NCBI GenBank assembly: GCA_013694845.1
Contig: JACDBQ010000703.1
Coordinates: 1-8,495 of the forward strand
Source: Acidobacteriota bacterium
GTDB lineage: Bacteria; Acidobacteriota; Vicinamibacteria; Vicinamibacterales; 2-12-FULL-66-21
DNA: 8,495 bases
Direction of reading: 5' to 3'
Position numbers and translations under genes: made by a program. Each line of letters opens with the position of its first letter. Position 1 is the first letter of the stretch. Shown one piece after another: positions 1 through 5,406 of the stretch. The notes beneath the pieces were generated by a model. It searched no databases, had not been told where the DNA came from, and saw nothing but the letters and a program-made list of their open reading frames with translations.

Positions 1-1
1 C

Positions 2-430
2 TACGATGGTCGGACGCGGTCAATGGATTTCAAGACGCCGACCGGGCAGACGCTCGCCACGGGAATGTACGAGGGCGCCCGCGGCATCGGCAAGAGCAGT
101 GGTCCAGGAATCGGAATCGCGAGCTACACGCCCTATGGCTCGTGTCCGGCACAGGATCCGGTTGTCGGCCGTTTCGTGATCTATCAGATTAGCTTCGCGT
201 CCTCGACTTCGTCGTCAATCAATGCGCTGGCACTCGACTTCGAGTATCGGTGCACACCCACGTCGCCCCCGCTCATCGGTTCGGTCCGGTTCAACGCGAG
301 CCGTCCCGAGCTGCGTCCGTTCGCATCGCCTGCCGTGTCGGCAGGGCCATACAACCTGACGGGCGATAGAGCTGCCGACATCGTCTGGCAGAACCGTGAC
401 GACGGCCGGCTTTCCGGGTGGCACACATGA
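2..430 (+). CDS. VCBS/FG-GAP repeat protein, N-terminal fragment (5' cut by window, frameshifted 3' end)
   Basis: The frame is open to the left window edge, so the true start lies outside; the first internal ATG at 23 is probably not the start. The first ~95 visible residues (with MDFKTPTGQTLATGMYEGA and a later LDFEYRC) resemble a beta-rich domain that I recall sitting next to VCBS/FG-GAP repeats in secreted bacterial proteins. From about base 355 the first FG-GAP-like repeat begins (DRAADIVWQNRDDGRLSGW). The frame then stops at TGA 428-430 in the middle of that repeat. The repeat continues in the +1 frame (418-1137), so I read both pieces as one broken gene. The likely product is a surface or secreted beta-propeller-type protein of unknown ligand. 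No signal peptide can be judged because the N terminus is missing. This is host chromosome outside the integrated element. Confidence 0.6.
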   Translation, partial: YDGRTRSMDFKTPTGQTLATGMYEGARGIGKSSGPGIGIASYTPYGSCPAQDPVVGRFVIYQISFASSTSSSINALALDFEYRCTPTSPPLIGSVRFNASRPELRPFASPAVSAGPYNLTGDRAADIVWQNRDDGRLSGWHT

Positions 431-1137
431 GTGGCGCCTCGCACCTCTTCAACGAACCGTTGTATGCGCCCGCCGTTCCAGACACGAACTGGCACATCGT
501 CGGCAGCGCCGACGCGAATGGCGACGGATCCGCGGATCTGTATTGGCATCATCAGACCACCGGCGCGCTGGCGATCTGGTACATGCGCGGAACGGAACTG
601 GTCAGCGGCGAGGCGCTCTCTCCCGGCGCCGTTGCTGATACGAACTGGAAGGTGCGCACGGTGGCCGACATGGACGGCGACGGCCAGCCCGATCTGATCT
701 GGCAACACGTCGTGACCGGGCATCTCGCCGTGTGGTTCATGAACGGACGGCAGTTGCGAAGCGGACAGTCGCTCGGACCAGGCGTCGTCCCGGACCTGAA
801 CTGGACGATCGTCGGCGCCGGCGACGCCAACCGCGATGGTTCGGTCGACCTGTTTTGGCATCACCTCGGCACCGGCGACATCGCGGTCTGGTTCATGCGC
901 GGTCAGACGCTGCTTTCCGGGGATCGGCTATCGCCCGCGCGGGTCCCCGATACGAACTGGCGTCTGCGCGGCATCGGCGACATGGATGGCAACGGCTCAC
1001 CGGACCTGCTCTGGCAGAACGTTGCCACTCTGCAGAGCGCCGTGTGGTTTATGAATGGCCGGCAGCTGGTGTCCGGCCAGTCGATCGTGGGCCCGGCGCT
1101 GCCGGGCGCGGCGTGGCATCTCGTGAGTCCGCGCTGA
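418..1137 (+). CDS. VCBS/FG-GAP repeat protein, C-terminal repeat region (downstream piece of frameshifted gene)
   Basis: The reading contains four further repeats of 52 residues. Each has a Ca-binding-like Asp loop (DANGDG, DMDGDG, DANRDG, DMDGNG), then DL(Y/I/F/L)W, then a (V/I)W(F/Y)M(R/N)G strand and a D(T/L)NW element. This is the integrin-like FG-GAP/VCBS pattern, normally forming blades of an extracellular beta-propeller. The spacing is exact: the codons for D(T/L)NW start at 481, 637, 793 and 949. The frame is open upstream of the first possible start (GTG 418, ATG 427), and no ribosome binding site is visible there, so independent translation is doubtful. The sequence fits as the continuation of the upstream fragment after a shift near 421-428. 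It ends at TGA 1135-1137, about 45 bases before the tRNA. Function beyond a repeat scaffold is unknown. Confidence 0.7.
   Translation: MAHMSGASHLFNEPLYAPAVPDTNWHIVGSADANGDGSADLYWHHQTTGALAIWYMRGTELVSGEALSPGAVADTNWKVRTVADMDGDGQPDLIWQHVVTGHLAVWFMNGRQLRSGQSLGPGVVPDLNWTIVGAGDANRDGSVDLFWHHLGTGDIAVWFMRGQTLLSGDRLSPARVPDTNWRLRGIGDMDGNGSPDLLWQNVATLQSAVWFMNGRQLVSGQSIVGPALPGAAWHLVSPR
421..430 (+). other. Probable frameshift site: CA dinucleotide expansion
   Basis: The bases GCACACATGA cover the join between the two reading frames of the repeat protein. Deleting one CA (CACACATG to CACATG) gives an uninterrupted reading ...GRLSGW-H-MSG..., which aligns exactly with the (V/I)W-(F/Y)-M(R/N)G strand of the other repeats. 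I infer a +2 slippage in a short CA tract, either a real inactivating or phase-varying change or a sequencing/assembly error. No heptameric programmed-frameshift motif is seen. Confidence 0.65.
482..1104 (+). repeat. Tandem 156-bp coding repeats (52 aa), alternating A/B types
   Basis: The repeat period is 156 bp. Odd repeats carry HH-x-x-TG and MRG with an LSP linker; even repeats carry WQ(H/N)V, AVWFMNGRQL and SGQS. The units therefore alternate A-B-A-B, implying that a 312-bp two-blade unit was duplicated. The repeats are diverged at the DNA level, so the array is not a perfect satellite. Boundaries are approximate. Confidence 0.65.
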
Positions 1138-1168
1138 CGCGCCGAGGCGGCGATTGGGCCTGCGCATC

Positions 1169-1174
1169 TACAAT
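1169..1174 (+). promoter_or_regulatory. Possible -10 box of tRNA-Leu promoter
   Basis: TACAAT lies 8 bases before the first base of the mature tRNA, so transcription would begin almost at the tRNA 5' end. No good -35 hexamer is visible 16-18 bases upstream, so this is tentative. Confidence 0.3.
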
Positions 1175-1182
1175 GGGTCTGC

Positions 1183-1269
1183 GCCGGGGTGGCGGAACAG
1201 GCAGACGCTCGGGACTTAAAATCCCGTGGCCTTCGGGCCGTGCGGGTTCGATCCCCGCCCCCGGCACCA
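1183..1269 (+). tRNA. tRNA-Leu (anticodon UAA)
   Basis: A complete cloverleaf can be drawn. The acceptor GCCGGGG (1183-1189) pairs with CCCCGGC (1259-1265), followed by discriminator A and encoded CCA (1267-1269). The anticodon stem is CGGGA (1210-1214) with TCCCG (1222-1226), enclosing loop CTTAAAA with anticodon TAA at 1217-1219, which reads UUA/UUG. A long class II variable arm (GGCC-TTCG-GGCC, 1228-1239) is typical of leucine tRNAs. The T arm is GCGGG/CCCGC (1242-1258) with loop TTCGATC. The gene is intact although an integrated element abuts its 3' end, so the element presumably restores the tRNA 3' sequence on integration. Confidence 0.96.
1242..1269 (+). other. Putative attL core within tRNA-Leu 3' end
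   Basis: A tyrosine integrase gene ends 10 bases beyond the tRNA, pointing at it, and phage-like genes follow. Tyrosine integrases of phages and islands commonly use the T arm and 3' end of tRNA genes as the attachment site. The core would be a stretch of the tRNA 3' half repeated at the far end of the element. The second copy is not in this window, so the exact edges cannot be set; the span given is the T arm to CCA. Confidence 0.5.
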
Positions 1270-1279
1270 ATAGAATCAG

Positions 1280-2404
1280 CTACTTACGAGCGCGCTTGAA
1301 TTGGGCGATGCGGCCCTGTCCCCGTGATTGTCCCTTTTCTGTCCCCGCCACGGGGGCAAGTCTCCCCACGGCCTGCCGAAGGTCGGCTTCGTTCACGATG
1401 TCATAGCGATCGAACACCGAGCGCGTCTTGTGCCCGGTGAGCTGCATGGCGGTCCGCTCCGAGACGCCGGCGCGCACGAGGTTCCGCACCGCCGTTCGTC
1501 GAAAATCGTGGGGGATCTTGCCCGGCACGCCGGCGTTCTCACAGGCGGTCTGCCACGCCTTCCGGAAGTGCCGAATCGGTTCTCCGCTCCGGTGAAACAC
1601 GAACGGGCAAATGCGATTGCACGCCTTCAAGTGCTGGTGCTCCTTCCACTGCGCTTCGATCAGGTCGTGCAACTCCGGCAGCAGGTCGTAGGGGAACAGC
1701 CGGCCCTCGGCATTCTTGGTCTGACCCGGTTCGAGCCGGATTGTCTCCGCGTGGCGATCGACCTGGGCCCACTGAAGCGGCAGGATCTCTGACGGCACGC
1801 GCCAGCCGGTCAGATACGCGAAGGTGACGACGTGCCGCAGCGCATCGGGGAGGTTCACCTTCACATCCTCGAATTGCTCCCGCTCGAAAAATCCCTGCCG
1901 GATGTTCCGCTCCTCCAGCATCGGAATGTGCGGACGATAAAGCAGCTTCCCGGCCTGCATTGCGAGTCGGTAAGCGCGCTTCACGATTGCGAGCTCGCGG
2001 TTGATCTCCGCGTTCGATGCACCCGCGGTCTCCGTCCCGTCATCGTTCGTCACGGGGGCCTGGCGCTGCGCGACGAAGGCGCGCACGTCGGCGGTGGTGA
2101 TCGCTACCATGCGCCGGCCTCCGAAGACAGGATTCAGGTGCAGCCGAATGCGGCGCTCGACGTGCGCCAGTGACCGCCTGCCGTTGATGCGGTAATCGTT
2201 CACCACATCTTCCGCCGCATCCTCGAAGCGCAGCCGACCGATCTTCGGCGTCACCGGCACGCCGCGTGCGCCGTCACCCTCCCGTAGCTTCAGTAGGTCG
2301 ATGGCCGCGCCCTTCTTGCTGCTGCCCGACGACTCCTCGTAGCGCGTGCCGTTCCGGTAATACCGAACCCACCAGACGTTCCCACGTTGTCTCAGTTCTC
2401 CCAT
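1280..2404 (-). CDS. Tyrosine-type site-specific integrase (phage integrase family)
   Basis: This 374-aa integrase would insert and excise the element by strand exchange between attP and the tRNA-Leu attachment site. The N-terminal ~50 residues (RGNVWWVRYYRNG) resemble the arm-binding AP2-like domain. Residues ~60-160 form the SAM-like core-binding domain. The catalytic domain follows with R202 in TGWRVPSEIL, K230, H299 and R302 in HDFRR, H325 in LTGHKT and Y334 in FDRYDI, so the full R-K-H-R-H-Y set is present and the enzyme looks intact. The start at 2404 is chosen because AAGGAG lies 6 bases upstream; the frame stays open to 2512 but those extra residues are low-complexity and overlap the preceding gene. 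It lies 34 bases after the ribbon-helix-helix gene, probably in one transcript. The stop is 10 bases from the tRNA, transcribed convergently with it. Confidence 0.95.
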   Translation of the reverse strand: MGELRQRGNVWWVRYYRNGTRYEESSGSSKKGAAIDLLKLREGDGARGVPVTPKIGRLRFEDAAEDVVNDYRINGRRSLAHVERRIRLHLNPVFGGRRMVAITTADVRAFVAQRQAPVTNDDGTETAGASNAEINRELAIVKRAYRLAMQAGKLLYRPHIPMLEERNIRQGFFEREQFEDVKVNLPDALRHVVTFAYLTGWRVPSEILPLQWAQVDRHAETIRLEPGQTKNAEGRLFPYDLLPELHDLIEAQWKEHQHLKACNRICPFVFHRSGEPIRHFRKAWQTACENAGVPGKIPHDFRRTAVRNLVRAGVSERTAMQLTGHKTRSVFDRYDIVNEADLRQAVGRLAPVAGTEKGQSRGQGRIAQFKRARK

Positions 2405-2438
2405 CGGCGTCTCCTTGGCGTGGCGGTCATTGGTGAAT

Positions 2439-2801
2439 TCACTGCTGTTCGGGCTCTGATCCGGCGAAGATGCTGTCGTATCGGTGCAGCGCGTCCAGCT
2501 CCTGTCGCACACGTGCGAGCTGCTCCTTAGGCGCGCGGTGCGCCTTCAGATCGGCGAGGCGGGCCTCAGCGGCGGCAATGTCAGCCTGAAGGCGGGCAGG
2601 GAGTCGGTCGCCGGCCAGGAACGCCTCCAGCGCAGACCGAACCGTGGCGGACGCGTCAGTGCCATCTTCAATGGCGCGGAGCTTCAGCCGTTTGATCAAA
2701 TCGGCGGTGAGGTAGTACGTCGCTCGCTTGTAACTAGGTCTCGCGCCTCCGATCCGTCGCGGGTTGTCAGCAGCCGGTGCGGGATTCGTCTTCTTCGCCA
2801 T
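2439..2801 (-). CDS. Ribbon-helix-helix DNA-binding protein with C-terminal coiled coil
   Basis: This 120-aa protein has a basic, Pro/Ala-rich N terminus. Residues ~26-62 (ATYYLTADLIKRLKLRAIED, then SATVRSALEAFL) fit the beta strand-helix-helix fold of CopG/Arc/ParD-type regulators. Residues ~68-106 are Ala/Leu/charged-rich and probably form a coiled coil. The start at 2801 is preceded by AAGGAG with 8 bases of spacing; an upstream in-frame ATG at 2843 has no such site and would run through the operator region. It lies directly upstream of the integrase, as regulators or excision-control factors often do. An 18-bp inverted repeat overlapping the likely promoter suggests autoregulation and control of the integrase. 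It could instead be a plasmid-type ParD/MobC-like protein, but no toxin or relaxase partner is seen. Confidence 0.8.
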   Translation of the reverse strand: MAKKTNPAPAADNPRRIGGARPSYKRATYYLTADLIKRLKLRAIEDGTDASATVRSALEAFLAGDRLPARLQADIAAAEARLADLKAHRAPKEQLARVRQELDALHRYDSIFAGSEPEQQ

Positions 2802-2832
2802 CGTCAGTTCTCCTTGTGCAATGCCGAGTTGT

Positions 2833-2850
2833 TGATATGTCAATATATCA
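2833..2850. promoter_or_regulatory. Inverted repeat, candidate operator for the ribbon-helix-helix protein
   Basis: TGATAT and ATATCA are perfect 6-base arms separated by 6 bases, in a strikingly AT-rich patch within GC-rich DNA. Ribbon-helix-helix proteins bind short palindromes as dimers, and this site overlaps the proposed -10 of the ribbon-helix-helix/integrase promoter. Binding there would repress that promoter; this is inference from position. Confidence 0.45.
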
Positions 2851-2870
2851 CATTAGTGCAGGAGTGACAC
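2842..2870 (-). promoter_or_regulatory. Candidate promoter for the ribbon-helix-helix/integrase unit
   Basis: On the - strand GTGTCA (2870-2865; 4 of 6 match to TTGACA) is followed after 17 bases by TATATT (2847-2842). Transcription would start near 2835, leaving a leader of about 35 bases before the ATG at 2801. An alternative reading uses the perfect TTGACA at 2843-2838 as a -35, but no good -10 follows at 16-18 bases. Confidence 0.4.
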
Positions 2871-2874
2871 TCTG
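2857..2874. promoter_or_regulatory. Second imperfect inverted repeat over the -35 region
   Basis: GAGTG-A-CACTC at 2862-2872 is an 11-base palindrome; allowing one bulged G extends the symmetry to GCAG...CTGC (2857-2874). It covers the proposed -35 and could be a second operator. The loop is too short for a transcription terminator. Confidence 0.3.
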
Positions 2875-2880
2875 CCGGGA

Positions 2881-3093
2881 TCATAGAACGCGCATGCCGG
2901 CTAATCGGGCCAGTCGGTCGATGGTGTCCTGCAGCTCCCGCGCACGTCGCTCGCGCCCGAACCGGGTCCGACAGGCGTCCCGGCAGAACCGTTTGTCCCG
3001 TCGCCCCTGGAACGATGCGCGACACTGTTCGCAATGCCGCGTAGAAGTCGAACGTTCGGCTTCTGGGGCGCGATCGTTCGAACTCTGAGTCAC
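2881..3093 (-). CDS. Small Cys4 zinc-finger protein (70 aa)
   Basis: The protein has one C-x2-C-x12-C-x3-C cluster (C21, C24, C37, C41; HCEQCRASF then FCRDACRTRF), resembling short treble-clef/zinc-ribbon modules found in phage and mobile-element hypothetical proteins. A strongly basic helix follows (RERRARELQDTIDRLARLAG), suggesting nucleic-acid binding or oligomerisation. I chose the GTG at 3093 as start. GGGGAGGGG sits just upstream, immediately after the stop codon of the preceding gene, and the start falls 13 bases past that stop. A longer reading from ATG 3186 would overlap the previous gene by 80 bases and adds no recognisable sequence. The specific function is unknown. Confidence 0.7.
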   Translation of the reverse strand: MTQSSNDRAPEAERSTSTRHCEQCRASFQGRRDKRFCRDACRTRFGRERRARELQDTIDRLARLAGMRVL

Positions 3094-3097
3094 CGAT

Positions 3098-3106
3098 CCC
3101 CTCCCC
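3098..3106 (-). promoter_or_regulatory. Strong ribosome binding site setting a GTG start at 3093
   Basis: GGGGAGGGG on the - strand ends 4 bases before the GTG; its GGAG core is 7 bases from the start. It directly follows the TAA of the upstream 90-aa gene, consistent with translation coupling. It is what decides the GTG over the upstream ATGs at 3147 and 3186. Confidence 0.6.
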
Positions 3107-3379
3107 TTAGCGATCGTCGTCCAGTGGTCCTCGTTGGTCTCCCGCATCGTAGCTATACCAGCGCTCCCGCGGATCGGACAGATCACGGCCCAGCGCCAGC
3201 GGCCCAGCGTGGACCCCGCTCCAGACCACCTGAAGCTCGATCCGGCAGCAGGCGCAGGTGACGCACGTCGCCGCCGGGAGCACGGGGTACAGTCGCCGCA
3301 ACGCCGAGCGCATGGTCTGGAGCCGCTGTTCCCGCGCTTGCTCCTGCAGGAAGGTTTGGCCGCGATGCGCCGTAGCCAT
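3107..3379 (-). CDS. Hypothetical 90-aa protein with a clustered Cys motif
   Basis: I do not recognise this protein. It has a charged, helical N-terminal third (QEQAREQRLQTMRSALRRLY), then a tight Cys cluster C39-x2-C42-x-C44-C45 (TCVTCACCRIEL), then an acidic C terminus. The Cys cluster could bind metal, perhaps as a dimer because only one knuckle is present. The ATG at 3379 lies 6 bases after the stop of the 275-aa gene, and a GAG-containing sequence precedes it. It ends just before the strong ribosome binding site of the next gene. The position in the gene run, rather than similarity, is the main support that it is real. Confidence 0.55.
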   Translation of the reverse strand: MATAHRGQTFLQEQAREQRLQTMRSALRRLYPVLPAATCVTCACCRIELQVVWSGVHAGPLALGRDLSDPRERWYSYDAGDQRGPLDDDR

Positions 3380-3385
3380 CTATTC

Positions 3386-4213
3386 TCAAGCGCGTGTTTC
3401 CCACGGCTTTTTGACCACCTCGCCCACGTCCTGCTTGTTTTGCAGCATGGCTCCGAAAGTGGACATCACGAGGCACAACCGCTGAAGTCCGACCGGCGTG
3501 AGATAGCTGAGCACTCCGTAGATCTGCTTCAGTTGCGCACCCTGTGAGGCCATCGACCATGACGGCGGAGCCTCCCGCGCGACCAGCTCCATGTTCAGCC
3601 GCTCAATCGTGAAGAACTTCCAGATCTGAATATCGTCTTTGTCGCCCTTGCGAATCGGACGCTTCCACGCAGGGAGCGAAGCCCAGTGCAGCGCGTCCAA
3701 CGGATCGACCAGATAGAGCTCAAGGAACGCCCGCTGCTCGTGTGGCGGCAACCTCGCCACCTCACGACATAGTTGAACGTCTTTATCGCGCTCAATCCGC
3801 TTCAGCCGATCGTCAAGATGGGGATCGAGTCCAGCGAAGAGGCGAGAGGGCAACGGAAAGCCCGCCACATGCGGCCAGGAACGCCCTGCGCGTTCTAAGA
3901 GGGCGTCATCCGTCAACAGCGCGCCGTATTCCGGCCACCGCTCGTTGATGTGCTTTCGACCACGCTCCACGTAGTAGCGGCGCAGTCGTTCGGGACACTT
4001 CCCGCCAGCATGAGGAAGCCGCGCCCCACAATCGGCGCACCGTTTCGGTACGATTGTCTGTCCAGCAGCCGCACGTCGCTTCCGCCGTCGTTCCTTGTCG
4101 CACGCCCGACAATAGCCACGGACCGACCCACGCGGGCGAACTCCGCACTTCGGACAGAGCGATGGCGACGTGGTGCCGCCAGTGGTCAAGTTCGTCTCCA
4201 TCGTCTGTTCCAT
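3386..4213 (-). CDS. Zinc-ribbon-containing protein of unknown function (275 aa)
   Basis: The N terminus carries two Cys clusters: C20/C23/C35/C38 (LCPKCGVRPRG, YCRACDKERRRKRR), a classic four-Cys zinc ribbon, and C59/C62 with C73 (and possibly H68), which looks like a second, less regular one. Basic runs after the first ribbon suggest nucleic-acid binding. Residues ~85-275 are mainly helical, with segments such as LPPHEQRAFLELYLVDPLDAL and FTIERLNMELVAREAP; I cannot assign them to a family. The ATG at 4213 is used; a second ATG four codons in (4201) is equally possible. An SD-like GGAG is 14 bases upstream, so the start is not certain. The gene is followed closely by two more Cys-rich small genes, suggesting a shared transcript. 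It could be a regulator, a nuclease accessory factor or a head-associated protein; none is shown. Confidence 0.7.
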   Translation of the reverse strand: MEQTMETNLTTGGTTSPSLCPKCGVRPRGSVRGYCRACDKERRRKRRAAAGQTIVPKRCADCGARLPHAGGKCPERLRRYYVERGRKHINERWPEYGALLTDDALLERAGRSWPHVAGFPLPSRLFAGLDPHLDDRLKRIERDKDVQLCREVARLPPHEQRAFLELYLVDPLDALHWASLPAWKRPIRKGDKDDIQIWKFFTIERLNMELVAREAPPSWSMASQGAQLKQIYGVLSYLTPVGLQRLCLVMSTFGAMLQNKQDVGEVVKKPWETRA

Positions 4214-4488
4214 GAGCGTGCTCTATACTCCGATGTTCGCCGCCGCCTCTTGCCCGCGCACGACAGGCACAACGGCTGCTGGACAAAAAATCGTACCGAA
4301 CTGGACCCGATCCCTATCTTGACGATCGCTTCTTCTTGCCCGAAACGTGCCCTGGCGATGTTCTTAATCACCGGGCGTTGCATCGAATGCGAGGCCGGTC
4401 GGTCCAGACGGGCATTGCGCCTGAACCCGGGCAGGTGGAGCGCCCGCCCGTCGCGGCCCGAACCTCGCGCCTCCGCGAATCTCAAACC
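4214..4488. other. 275-base gap without a convincing gene
   Basis: This is the largest break in an otherwise tightly packed gene run. The best - strand candidate is a 65-aa reading from ATG 4383 to 4186 with a single C-x2-C followed by a basic run (CLSCAGKRRRR). It lacks a ribosome binding site and overlaps the next gene by 28 bases. No clear promoter or hairpin-plus-T-run terminator is visible, although a run of six T (- strand, about 4285-4290) and TATAGA near 4221-4226 occur. It may hold a promoter for the downstream Cys-rich genes or a decayed gene. Confidence 0.4.
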
Positions 4489-4749
4489 TCACGCCGGGTT
4501 TCCCGTTGGGCCCTTCCGACGTTTCCGCCGGCAGGCAGCGCATCGCGTCGGTGCGCTCCAGCCCCGCTCGGCGAACCATGATCGCGTCGAGAGTTTCAGC
4601 TCGAAGGATTGCCCGCACGAGCGGCAGACGATGGTGTCGGCGCTGGCGCCGCATCGAGCGCAGAGGATCGGGATGTCCGGCGTGGTTGAGGCTGTCATCA
4701 GCCGCCTCCACCATCCCGCGATCCGGTCTGCCGCCTCGCGTCCGGTCAT
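4489..4749 (-). CDS. Small zinc-ribbon protein, zf-trcl-like (86 aa)
   Basis: The C-terminal half has C42-x2-C45...C70-x2-C73, with CGQSF, WFAERG and P-x-RC-x2-CR-x2-RR in the expected order. This matches the pattern of the 'probable zinc-ribbon domain' family (zf-trcl), which I recall as C-x2-CG-x-x-F...FY-x-x-x-G...P-x-RC-x2-CR. An additional CARCG pair (C30, C33) precedes it. The start ATG at 4749 overlaps the stop of the 211-aa gene in an ATGA arrangement, supporting this start and translational coupling. Proteins of this kind are usually unannotated; nucleic-acid or protein binding is likely but the role is unknown. It ends at the edge of the 275-base gap. Confidence 0.78.
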   Translation of the reverse strand: MTGREAADRIAGWWRRLMTASTTPDIPILCARCGASADTIVCRSCGQSFELKLSTRSWFAERGWSAPTRCAACRRKRRKGPTGNPA

Positions 4750-5381
4750 GCGTCAGGCAGATCCACGCCGGAGTGCGCCGCCAGAGCCGCGAGCTGCGTG
4801 CGCGTCGTCGCCACGATGCCGGCATACCGCCGGTGCGCCAGCTCCTGCGCCGCGAGCTGGTCCGCCAGCGGTGAGTGCGCGAGCTTCACAGCCTCACCCT
4901 GCTCCCGCATCTCGGGCGTGAGCAACGCGAACGACGCCGGAGCCCGCTCGATGGCGCTACAGGTGGTCAGGTCGCCTTGCGACAGCGCGCTCTGATAAAT
5001 CGCGTTCACTTCGAGCGCGTCCTTGCTGGCCAGGCGGTCGCGGATCTCCCGCTCGATCATCAACACTTCTACCGTGCGCTCGCCGGCTGGAGGCTGCAGC
5101 GCCTGCGCCCGCGTCGCGCCCGCCGCCGCGCCCAAGCGTTCCGCGGTGGCCGCGAAGGGCCTCAGCTCCGCGGCTGCCTGTTTCAGCGCCTTCTGAATCT
5201 CTTGGCGTTGCCCGAGCGGCGTGCGTGCTGGGTCCTTCGCCGTCTGCGCCGAGGTGTCACGCGCCGTGAGGAACACGGCTTCGATCGGGCGCAGTGCGGC
5301 CTCCTGCTCCGGCGCATCGGCTGCGATCGCGTCGATCTCCATGCCCACGAGGTTGTCCGACTTCAAATGTGCGAGGTTCAT
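4746..5381 (-). CDS. Helical protein of unknown function downstream of portal (211 aa), possible head/scaffold component
   Basis: I do not recognise a family. The sequence is Ala-, Glu-, Gln- and Arg-rich and predicted almost wholly helical (RQEIQKALKQAAAELRPF; EVLMIEREIRDRLASKDALE), with one Cys (C141) and no membrane segment or signal peptide. AAGGAG 5 bases before the ATG at 5381 makes the start firm. It begins 25 bases after the portal gene and its stop overlaps the start of the zinc-ribbon gene. In many tailed phages a scaffold, protease or small head protein follows the portal, and length plus helicity would suit a scaffold-like role. That is inference from position only; no protease motif is seen. 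Confidence 0.75.
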   Translation of the reverse strand: MNLAHLKSDNLVGMEIDAIAADAPEQEAALRPIEAVFLTARDTSAQTAKDPARTPLGQRQEIQKALKQAAAELRPFAATAERLGAAAGATRAQALQPPAGERTVEVLMIEREIRDRLASKDALEVNAIYQSALSQGDLTTCSAIERAPASFALLTPEMREQGEAVKLAHSPLADQLAAQELAHRRYAGIVATTRTQLAALAAHSGVDLPDA

Positions 5382-5406
5382 ACGGTCTCCTTGTTCTGCC
5401 TGCTGG

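Noticed and set aside
732..1406. + strand reading running through the tRNA gene into the integrase
   Set aside because: It passes through a perfect tRNA cloverleaf and opposes the integrase; Arg-rich shadow of the repeat gene.
2405..2512. Extended N terminus for the integrase
   Set aside because: The ATG at 2404 has AAGGAG at good spacing and begins the conserved domain; the extension overlaps the ribbon-helix-helix gene.
2857..2874. Hairpin as a terminator of the 70-aa zinc-finger gene
   Set aside because: The loop would be one or two bases and no T-run follows on the - strand, so an operator is the better reading.
3183..3560. 125-aa - strand reading overlapping the 275-aa and 90-aa genes
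   Set aside because: It overlaps both tightly spaced genes in another frame, lacks a ribosome binding site, and shows no domain.
4186..4383. 65-aa - strand reading with CLSCAGKRRRR
   Set aside because: No ribosome binding site, only one Cys pair, and a 28-base overlap with the next gene; kept only as a note in the gap entry.
4213..4430. + strand stretch with protein-like residues (LLDKKSYRTGPDPYLDDRFF) in the gap
   Set aside because: The frame is closed by TGA at 4213 and has no ATG or GTG start before the attractive part; third-position base use does not favour this frame.
3950..4921. 323-aa + strand open reading across the gap and zinc-ribbon gene
   Set aside because: Low-complexity Arg/Pro/Ser composition, no ribosome binding site, and it overlaps three genes supported on the other strand.
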